Assembly: GCA_029990175.1 (NCBI GenBank)
Contig: JARKIP010000011.1
Location: 22,604,001 to 22,668,000, forward strand
Source of the DNA: Petunia secreta
Lineage: Eukaryota; Streptophyta; Magnoliopsida; Solanales; Solanaceae
Reading direction: 5' to 3'
Length of the DNA stretch: 64,000 nt
In this document: one piece after another, positions 55,957 through 64,000 of the stretch
Layout: each line of letters starts with the position of its first letter
How positions within the stretch are numbered: the first letter of the stretch is position 1
Notes under the pieces: generated by a model
Databases searched by the model: none
What the model saw: only the letters and a program-made list of their open reading frames with translations
Told to the model about the DNA's origin: nothing
Position numbers and translations under genes: made by a program

Positions 55957-58326
55957 TCATACTTGAAGACGCCGCATTCTCATTTTCTGAAAACGCTTTA
56001 TGATAGCATCATTGCTTACATTTGCAAATACATCCTTTTCAAAATAACAAACTAAACAATCATTTAAGAAATCATCTCCAATACTACTACGCAATTCGTC
56101 TTTGATGTACTTCATGGATGAGAATGCTCTTTCTACAGTTGCAGTCGCAACAGGTAAAATCAGAGTCGGCTTCACAAGTAAATAAACAAGTGAATAAGTT
56201 TCCATAAGATTTGTATCAACCAATACTTTTGCCAAATCACCAATTCCTTTCATATTAGAGAACCTAGGATCACCATGTCGCATATGCATTATAAAAGTGT
56301 CAAGTTGGTAATTGAGATCTCGAAGCTTTGATTCACCAAACTCATCTGGATAATACTTGGCCAATGTCATAATTTTTTCCTTATCAAAATTAGCAAATGA
56401 ATTAGCTGGACTCAGGCTAGACATTCCAAGAAGCAAGTTACTACTCACAACATCAAAACGATTATTAAGCTCCAGAAGTTGTAAATCAATCACAGCACAA
56501 AAGAGGTCTGCACGTAAATGATGTGAATAAGTAACACTAATATCTTTTTTTTCAGAAGCTTTATGCTTCGACCTTCCAGGAATATAGAGCTCTTCCATCT
56601 CAGGCACCAAAATATCATGTTTTTCACAAAACAAAGAGACTTCACCTGTTAAAGAATCCCATCCTTTATCTCTCATCAATTGCAAACTTTCCTTTGTAAG
56701 GTCAAGAAATACCATGGCATTGACAATATCTTGGTCTTTTCTCTGTAAAGCGTTGCTCAGGTTGTTCGACAAAGACAAAACCTTCAACATCAAGTGCAAT
56801 AAGAAAACAAATTCATATGCATTGACCTTACTCAAAAGTTGTTCCGCCTGCAATCTATCATATGCATTAGAGCCCTTACGCTCTATTTCATCAAGCACAA
56901 AAACAACAGATGAAAACATAACAATAAAGTTATCCAATGTTCTAAAATGTGATCCCCAACGAGTATCACCTAGCCTTTGGAGCCCCCGCTCTTGATTTAA
57001 TCCTTTCCCACTTTGAACTTCACCACACTCTATCAATTGCTTCAACAATTCTGCATGATGTTCTCGAAGTAGATCTCTGCGCTTAAAAGATGCTCCAACC
57101 ACATTCAACACATTAGCAACTATAGCAAAAAAATTGTCTACCTTCAAGTGTTTTTTAGCAACAGCTACAAGTGTCAATTGTAACTGATGAGCGAAGCAAT
57201 GAATAGAATATGCCGATGGAGTATCCTGTAGAACTAAAGCTTTAAGGCCGTTGAACTCTTCCTGCATGTTACTAGCACCATCGTAGCCTTGTCCACGTAT
57301 TTTAGATGGACTTAATGAGTGTTTCAAAAGCAAAGAATAGACTGCTTCCTTTAATGACCGTGCCGATGTGTCACCAACACGAACAAGACCAATAAATGGC
57401 TCATTCACTTGACCTTTTTTGTCAACATACCGCAAAGCAAGGGCCATTTGTTCATGGTGCGAGATGTCTTTGGACTCATCAACTAATATACCAAAATAAT
57501 CTCCATCCAAGTCATCAATTATAGCTTTTACGGTTTCTTGTGCACAAGCACTAACAATATCCTTCTGTATTTTTGGTGAGGTCATCATATCATTTTTTGG
57601 GGCATTTTTTAATATAACTCTATCAACATCTGGAATCTTCTTTCCAAGCCATTCCAAAAGCCCTAGAAAAAGACCTTTATTTTTTGAAGACTCACTTTCA
57701 TCATGGCCTCGAAAAGATAAGCCAAAGTCCAAGAGGAACCTTGCTACATCGATTGAGGCATTTAAACGAATTCGGTGCTCGCTTCTTATCTTATCAGATT
57801 GCTTTGTAAAAGCAACTTGAATTGATTGAGATTGATTTGACAAATCAAGCATCTTGTTGAAACACTTATTATGGACACTATTTACTTCACCAACATGTAC
57901 ATTAAATCTTTCGGGAAATTTATTCCAAGCCTTGAAACCGTCTGTTGTGAAAGCGTCACATTTACCTCCATGAACAATTTCACTTTTAAATAAATAGTAA
58001 CACAAACAAAATGCGGCATCTTCCTTCACACTATACTCCAACCATCTAGAATACGAACTTTTAAACCAATCGGGACAAAAACGACGCCATCTGTTACCGA
58101 ATTTAGTTTGAGGAAATTTATGACTAACCGGTTGGCAAGGCCCTTTTTGAATGTAGTATCTTCTCACTTCATCTCGTATTCTAGTGCTATATTTATCAAT
58201 AGAAATTCTTTCTGCAGGATCAGCTTTAAGTGACTCTAAGTCAAACTCATCAATAATATGAGAACAATTGTCTCTAGAACTTGAACTTGGTTGAGAAGAA
58301 TTAAATTTCTTTAAAAATACATCCAT
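55957..58326 (-). CDS. hAT transposase (TTF zinc finger, ZMYM1-like type), intact ORF
   Basis: About 789 residues from MDVFLKKF (an upstream Met at 58371 is in frame, but an AG acceptor just before 58335 suggests a 5'-leader intron). The N-terminal part has a TTF-type zinc-finger region (WRRFCPDWF...AFCLCYYLF). A DUF4371-like core follows with ILVDESKDISHHEQMALALR and GQGYDGASNM, giving the first two catalytic Asp residues. The C-terminal dimerisation block is PVATATVERAFSSMKYIKDE, containing the Glu. This D/D/E transposase would cut and paste elements sharing its ends; the smaller hAT MITEs in the window have different termini. No stop or frameshift is seen, so it may still be active. It resembles host proteins annotated as zinc finger MYM-type protein 1. 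Confidence 0.9.
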   Translation of the reverse strand: MDVFLKKFNSSQPSSSSRDNCSHIIDEFDLESLKADPAERISIDKYSTRIRDEVRRYYIQKGPCQPVSHKFPQTKFGNRWRRFCPDWFKSSYSRWLEYSVKEDAAFCLCYYLFKSEIVHGGKCDAFTTDGFKAWNKFPERFNVHVGEVNSVHNKCFNKMLDLSNQSQSIQVAFTKQSDKIRSEHRIRLNASIDVARFLLDFGLSFRGHDESESSKNKGLFLGLLEWLGKKIPDVDRVILKNAPKNDMMTSPKIQKDIVSACAQETVKAIIDDLDGDYFGILVDESKDISHHEQMALALRYVDKKGQVNEPFIGLVRVGDTSARSLKEAVYSLLLKHSLSPSKIRGQGYDGASNMQEEFNGLKALVLQDTPSAYSIHCFAHQLQLTLVAVAKKHLKVDNFFAIVANVLNVVGASFKRRDLLREHHAELLKQLIECGEVQSGKGLNQERGLQRLGDTRWGSHFRTLDNFIVMFSSVVFVLDEIERKGSNAYDRLQAEQLLSKVNAYEFVFLLHLMLKVLSLSNNLSNALQRKDQDIVNAMVFLDLTKESLQLMRDKGWDSLTGEVSLFCEKHDILVPEMEELYIPGRSKHKASEKKDISVTYSHHLRADLFCAVIDLQLLELNNRFDVVSSNLLLGMSSLSPANSFANFDKEKIMTLAKYYPDEFGESKLRDLNYQLDTFIMHMRHGDPRFSNMKGIGDLAKVLVDTNLMETYSLVYLLVKPTLILPVATATVERAFSSMKYIKDELRSSIGDDFLNDCLVCYFEKDVFANVSNDAIIKRFQKMRMRRLQV

Positions 58327-58954
58327 TGACAACTTCCTGTAAAACAACAAAAGAAGAGAAATCAACAACAATTATAACAATATAGTATCAACAATCATAA
58401 CAATATAGTATTTTACTTGATATTTTGTTAATTAGAAGCCCCAAATTTCAAGATGTAATAAGATATTATTATTAAATTTCTAGGGTTTAGTAGTTAAACA
58501 ATGATACTAAGAGGTAGTAGAGAACACAATTATTTAGATTAAAGTCCACAAATTTATGTGCCACATCAATCCACATTCACTTGTTTAATAGCGTTATATA
58601 ATCATTTAATTGTGCCAAGAAATTAATCTATTATTAGTATATATATTAATATATAATTTATTTTTCTATGCTTAATTATTATAAATAAAAAAAGTAAGAG
58701 ATGAGGACTTACAATGGAGGTCGCTGGCAGCAATTGTTGTTGGAGAATCAATTTGTGGAAATAATATAAACGCAGGCAAAGAGCCAAAGCCAAAAAGGAT
58801 TTGGAGAGAGAAAAAGACAAAAAGGAATTTTGACTTTGGGTGGGGACGTGGGGATATGTTGGTTTACTGGAAAGGTACCAAAAAAAAGTAAATAAGTTAA
58901 GAAGGGGTGGGGTCAGGTGAGTTGTCAAGTAAATTTAAAATTGAAGAAATAAGT

Positions 58955-59045
58955 ACAAAAAATGCGGTAAGAGCCGGGATTCGAACTCAGCTCACCAACT
59001 TTAGAACAAACTTTAGAACACCTGGGTTGCCACTGCACCAAACTA
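58955..59045 (-). repeat. tRNA-like segment (possible SINE) inside the hAT element
   Basis: On the minus strand an A box-like TGGTGCAGTGGCAACCC is followed by a strong B box GAGTTCGAATCCCGGCTC. It could be a SINE head or tRNA fragment; a cloverleaf was not verified. Confidence 0.45.
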
Positions 59046-59446
59046 GCTTTTGTTCTTATGGGTGCACACTTAAATATTTATACGTTTTCTATCAGATATA
59101 CATATATATATATACAAAAAAAAATTTCCAACGCCAGCGGGTGCCGGTGCACCCACCCCCGCCACGTGGGTCCACCCCTGTTAAAGGAGCAACAAAGCAA
59201 ACAAACTGTACAAACAATCTAAACTTAACTTGTATAACCAATAATTTTTGCCTTAAAGGGCTTTGTATTCATATATTTTTTAGTTGCTATAGCAATATGT
59301 TGTTGTAGAGAGCATATAATATAATATATATATAACACGAAATATATTGGTTATTACAAAGGCGAGCTGTTATAAAAAGGTCTAACAGTAGTTTATTTAG
59401 TTGTCATCTATCATATATACATCAACTGTTATCTTTATGCCTTCGA

Positions 59447-62005
59447 TCCAACTTCCACAAAGTGTTAAGAGGAAGAGCTAAAGTTGTGAATAATCCTTGT
59501 TACCCATTGTTCTAGATAAAATGAAGAGCTCATAATTACCTAGAGCCAGCTCTATAGACTAAATTTTCAGAAATGGCACAAAAGAAAGTCTTCTCTTGAA
59601 CATGTATTTGCATACAGGTAGGGGCAAGCAAACCATGTATTTAATAACATTATGATTTGCGTGTGGAGAATCTACAATATGTACAAGTGTACAACTCAGG
59701 TGCCCTTTGAAATGAATCTTGGGGTACTTTAGAATAATACAATACAATTAAGAAAAGTATTATTGGATCTGAATAAGTTTTTTGATTTCTCTGGCGCCAC
59801 ATACTATTATTCTACTATTTATAAAATTCATTAATACCATTTTCAACTCCTTTGAAAGGTCTGAAATTCCTTTATATACAGGATTCTCTTTCAGTTTGAG
59901 AGAAAAAAAGAAAAGAGCAGTTAACACTTTATCACAATGGGTATCTGCTTATCATCTGTATCTTTTGAAATTCATGCAGTTGATTATGGCAATGAAAATG
60001 TGGTTTACTATGAAGACAACAGCAATGGAGCACACCAACAAGTAGTTGGTTCTGTTTATTCTCATGCAGGAAGCAAAGGACTCAATCAAGATTCTGCTAT
60101 TCTCTATCAGGTTTATCATCTAATCCCTCTTTCATTTGCATGTTTCTTGAGTTGTATTATCGGAATAGAGAATGCTTTTACTTATATACACGAACAAAAT
60201 ATAGAACTTTTTACTGCACGTGTATTTTAACTTGATTTAGGCGGAACTTGTCTTATTTTTCAGGTTGCTATTCCACTTTTATGAACAGTTACTCGTAGCT
60301 AATTTTTAAAAATAGCTGACACGATAAAAATTCTATTTCACAATCATTGTTTAGAAGTTAAACTCAATGGAAACTTTCCTTTTGTGGCAGGGATATGGTG
60401 TAGAGAATGGAGCTTTTGGTGGAGTTTTTGATGGGCATGGAAAGAATGGACATATAGTCAGCAAGTTAGTTATGAATAAGTTGCCATCTTTGCTTCTAAA
60501 ACATATACTTTCTCTGCCAAAGATCACTTCTCCTGTGAACTCTCCAAGACAAAATGTGAAAGTAGTTGATGATGAATCAGTTAAGAACAAGATTTTTAAC
60601 AAATGGAAAGAGGCCTGTCTGAGTTCCTTCAAGGTTATGGATAAAGAAATTAAACGTCTTGAGAAATTGGACTGTTCTTGCAGTGGAACAACTGCCGTGG
60701 TTGCGATAAAACAGGTAAAGAAAAAGTCTTCTAGTAATCGTTTAGATATCAGATATTTGTTTGGATTTTTGCAAAGGTTTAAAGAATTGAATATATATTG
60801 AGTTGTTTTTAACTGTTTGTATATTACAGGATGATGATCTGATTATCGCTAATCTTGGCGATTCTCGAGCTGTTCTAGGAAGAAAGACTGAGGAAGGAAA
60901 AATTGAGGCTGTTCAGTTAACGACTGATTTGAAGCCTAGCCTGCCTTGTAAGACTCCTCCTCCTTTCTATTGACATGATACTTTGGCATAGTTCTATTAC
61001 AAATTGAATTACTAAATGCCTAGATCATAAACTATTTTATGCAGCTGAAGCAGAAAGAATAAGGAAGTGTGATGGCAGAGTGCTTGCACTACAATCAGAG
61101 CCACATATACAGAGAGTGTGGTTACCCCATGAAGATGCTCCTGGACTAGCCATGTCTAGAGCTTTTGGAGATTTCATTCTCAAAAACTATGGCATAATTT
61201 CCATGCCTGATGTCTCCTATCACCGTCTTTTTCCCAATGATCAGTTTGTTGTTCTAGCATCCGATGGGGTAAGCCCATTTTCACTACATATTGTTTATTC
61301 TGTTTCTCATCTTTCAAATTCAGCTGTTGTTTGTCTGTTTCTACAAAATTGACATCTCATTTTCATTGTGACATAGGTTTGGGATGTGCTCAGCAATGAT
61401 CAAGTCGTATCCATAGTATTTTCGACAAATGATGGAGCAGCAGCCTCAAAGGCGGTGGTAGAGGCTTCCATAGATGCATGGAAAAAGAAGTATCCCAACA
61501 CCAAGAGAGATGACTGCACTGTCATCTGCCTATTCTTGCAACAAAATGTGTCACCAATAAATAGTACTTGAGCTATGTCTAAGAAAATAGAAGCTTTTAA
61601 TTATACTGATATTCCAGACTGCGAAGCACAGAGTGATGTCGAAGTTCATGTACTTTGGATGTCAACGCCTAAGGTTACCTACCATCTTGAGCTGCAATAC
61701 TTTTGGTTGCTATTACAATTTAGTAGCCACATATGATGACAAAATTTGCAGATTGTTATCCATCTTGTTTTAGTGTTCTATCAAGAACTGTGGCTAGCTA
61801 GTTGTTTGATGTATGCACCTTCTTGCCAACAATTTCCATCTGATGTGAGATGTCTTAACCAATTGTATATATTTATGTAGTAAGTTTGAGAAGTATCTGC
61901 TCCCTTTTGCGGAGAAGACAAATTTACTCATGTCCATGTTTTTTCCATATGTTGTTAACGAATTTTATTTCTTTTACCTGCGGTTGATTTCTTGAGGGAC
62001 TTTGT
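59447..62005 (+). repeat. PP2C duplication block, copy 2
   Basis: Matches 28066-30760 through promoter, gene and 3' flank. It diverges after about 62005 (GGGACTTTGTCACTG versus GGGACTTTGTAGTG). Confidence 0.9.
59937..61571 (+). CDS. PP2C-type Ser/Thr protein phosphatase (clade E-like), copy 2
   Basis: Five exons of exactly the same lengths as copy 1: 59937-60110, 60391-60714, 60830-60947, 61045-61268, 61377-61571; 344 residues. All PP2C motifs and metal-binding Asp residues are kept (FDGHG, LASDG, RDDCTVICLF), as is the MGICLSS myristoylation-type start. Changes from copy 1 are scattered and conservative in the core, for example SLKNYG to ILKNYG and HHLSPND to HRLFPND, and denser between residues 85 and 125. 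Promoter and TATA box are conserved; introns are shorter. The AATAAA after the stop in copy 1 reads AATAGA here. It appears functional. Whether the two differ in expression or target cannot be told from sequence. Confidence 0.92.
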
Positions 62006-63330
62006 CACTGACCTAGTCTCGACTAGTGTCAAGTGAAACACCTAATCCGACTATCTTCTTGGTAGATACTTGGTTCAGCCTCCTACTGGCTTGCGTCTTG
62101 GTAGAGTAGCTTGGTAAGTGAGTGAAATAGCCTTTTATTACACAACACTTGTTTTAAAAGTTTACAAGCACTTTGACACTCCTAAAATGGTTTAGGAACA
62201 TTTTGGAATGATACTTTGGTAAGTTGCTTCGGACAGTTGGCAGGTTGTTAGGTTACAAATGGTGGTGGTGCCCTCCCAAGGAACATTCTAAATGCCATAT
62301 TAAGTTGAATGGGTAGCAGCCAAGTAGGTAGCCCCTTGATCTGCTTGTGTGCCCGTAGGCAATTCCCAAAAAGAGTTCCGGACCCTTCCACATGCTCCTA
62401 GCTAGCACTACTGCCTTGAGGCCGGGCTTTAAGACTCATGTAGCCATCCTTTCAGTAGTTGAACTCAAAAGAAGTTCGCCTTGAAGTTTGCCTTTGACAA
62501 ATCCCACATCGGAATGAGAGAAAAAAGTCAGGGTCATATGAGGGCGAGTAGTGGTTCAACTGTTGAGGCACCTCTGGGCTAAAGCCTAAAAGGACAAAAC
62601 CGTGAGGCCCAAAAGCTTTGAGATTTCCAAAAGGGGAAGGGCTAAAGAGGACAATACCTCAATTGCATTTGTTTTAGCTAGATAATCCCAACATGCTCCC
62701 ACTCTAAATTGTGGGACTAAATTTCTAGAGAAGTCTTGGACGATCGCCAGAGCTTCCTTCGTATTTTGGTGATGGGGCCTAAAACTTAAATATTTTTTAA
62801 TGGAGGCCATATCCAATCTCTGTAAGACGCTAAGTTCGTATGGAGTGGTGAATGTATAGCCCACACACCCCTGATAATTGAACTTGAAAGATGGTTCACT
62901 GTAAAGATCGTCTTAAGGAAAATCCAAAATTGAATAATATAAAAGTAACTTCAAAGTTCAATTGTTGAGGCGCCTTCTTGTCTAATACCAAGTGGAACAA
63001 GGCCGTGATGCTCAAAACACTTTAGGTTGTCAAAGTGGGCGATACCTTAACAGTAGCCCATAAAGACATGTTGTTAGCCCATGCCCAACCCATGACACAC
63101 CATTACACTTTAGAACCTTCATGATTTCTCTAGAACCTTCTATAGGACACTATTGTGCTGATTTCTTTAAGCTTCCTGGTTCTCTCTTGGCAATTCCACC
63201 ACATGTATCCTTGTTCTGACATGATACTGTTAAGCCGCTCATGCTCTTACGCTATATCACCTATTGTGACGCGTCACACACAAGCGCTCGACTGGCAACC
63301 CTATGCATCTATCGTGTATCCTTATGTGCC
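62006..63330. other. repeat-like stretch, no gene recognised
   Basis: Contains LTR-like text (CCCACATCGGAATGAGAG at about 62502) and a duplicated motif family, TTGAGGC(A/G)CC followed by CGTGA(G/T)GC (62561-62610 and 62965-63010). This resembles LTRs of small or degraded elements. No coding domain is recognised; short minus-strand frames at 62586-62864 have no motif. Confidence 0.4.
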
Positions 63331-63332
63331 AT

Positions 63333-63536
63333 TCACAATACATGCCTAACATTATCCAATCCATTTGCATCTTGTCGTCTTGCATATGCCTTGATCTCGT
63401 CGGGCACCATGTAATGCTTATGTCGCGAGCCTTGTTTGAACGTCATGCCTCCTCGAACAACCTTATCTAGTGCGTTCTCCATCATTGCAGGATCCTTTTG
63501 TGCCAACGATTCTATGCATATGGGCCATGCCTCCAA
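63333..63536 (-). other. short open frame of unknown origin, probably element-derived
   Basis: 67 codons, MEAWPICIESLAQ..., basic and His-rich in the middle. I do not recognise a family; it sits in repeat-like DNA. Confidence 0.2.
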
Positions 63537-63544
63537 GCCAATAT

Positions 63545-63760
63545 GTTCCTCGACTTTTCTCTAAGAGCATGTATGGCCAAGCTTCTAAAAACTGCTTATT
63601 TTGAGATGTGTTTTTGTTCAAAAGTATTTTTTGCAAAAGTACTTTTGGAGAGAAGTAGTTTGTGTTTGGCTGACTCATTTAAGAAGCTCTTTTGTCAATA
63701 GTTGAGTAGCAATTTGTGTTTGGTCAAGCTTTTCAAAAAGTCATGTTGAGTGTTACATTA
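63545..63760. mobile_element. fragment related to the 44041-44741 MITE family
   Basis: Shares GGCCAAGCTTCT, AAAGTACTTTT-like and GTGTTTGGTCAAGCTTTTC text with the MITE copies at 44041 and 51702. Ends not resolved. Confidence 0.5.
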
Positions 63761-63830
63761 CGGGTAAAGACAAAGAGAAAAATAATAAGTACTCACGACT
63801 AGAAAATGCGTATTCTGCGAGGAAAGAGGT

Positions 63831-64000
63831 GGCGAGGGAGTTCCCTCTCTGAACACCCAGAAAGGAAATTCACTCGCCAAAATGTGTATAAAAAATAAAA
63901 AAAAAAAAAAAATTAACTTGGCTAGAGAATTCCCTTGCCAGTTAAAAAAAAAACTCTCTCACCTCATTGGCGAGGGAATTCTCTCGCCAATTAAAAAACA
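63831..64000. repeat. cluster of GGCGAGGGAATTC-type palindromes at the window edge
   Basis: Imperfect palindromes at about 63831-63847, 63866-63878 (half), 63920-63940, and the best one GGCGAGGGAATTCTCTCGCC at 63969-63988, separated by A-rich spacers. They look like subterminal repeats of a DNA transposon that continues past the window. Confidence 0.6.

Larger units (their letters stand above)
55757..59180 (-). mobile_element. hAT element with an uninterrupted transposase gene, 3424 bp
   Basis: Ends CAGAGGCGGACCCAGG and complement of CGTGGGTCCACCCCTG (13 of 16 match), with a perfect 8-bp duplication TTAAAGGA (55749-55756, 59181-59188). The paralogous site in copy 1 (about 23565-23590) is empty. 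It holds one long transposase ORF in minus orientation and a tRNA-like segment near its 5' end, and may be autonomous. Confidence 0.92.

Overview
This is a plant nuclear window: AT-rich, intron-bearing genes, and dense nested transposons. The element families and the clade-E PP2C genes fit a eudicot, and Solanaceae is my best guess (inference, not proven). Host genes are few: two duplicated PP2C protein phosphatase genes (28545-30316 and 59937-61571, both +) and one small F-box-like gene (25662-26397, -). Almost everything else is mobile DNA.

Layout. 1-4790: 3' part of a Ty3/gypsy (Tat-like) element with gag-protease remnants, no polymerase, an antisense extra gene, a polypurine tract and a 3' LTR. 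About 5200-19650: a Mutator-like (MULE) transposase gene (+) facing a plant-mobile-domain (PMD) gene (-), both broken. The transposase gene is split by a young 6012-bp LTR element (6971-12982) with a perfect 5-bp target duplication; its main ORF holds a retropepsin-like domain without the catalytic Asp. 20994-21108: about 38 CTG repeats. 21109-30760: duplicated flank and PP2C copy 1, carrying a hAT MITE, a Stowaway MITE and a 4.2-kb Pack-MULE-like insertion with F-box sequences. 30945-49790: a second copy of the flank, split by a MULE-type element, an 8674-bp Copia/Sirevirus-like element and a BED-type hAT element. 50158-62005: a third copy of the flank leading into PP2C copy 2, split by a 1.2-kb insertion, a hAT MITE and a hAT element with an uninterrupted transposase. 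62010-64000: repeat-like sequence, ending in palindromes that look like the subterminal part of another element.

How it fits together. The right two thirds is best read as a degraded tandem triplication of one unit, [flank A - flank B - PP2C]. The middle copy lost its PP2C gene and the first lost flank A. Because the copies align, nearly every insertion has a paralogous empty site inside the same window; this confirms element ends and target duplications without a database. The most unusual signals are: 19 dispersed 13-bp quasi-palindromes (AGGAMCWGKTCCT-like) throughout the Copia element, read in all three frames; the GGGGCGCCT arrays and inactive protease-like protein of the 6-kb element; and six DRE/CRT-type RCCGAC sites just upstream of the MULE transposase gene.

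All domain names come from reading motifs by eye; no database search was made.
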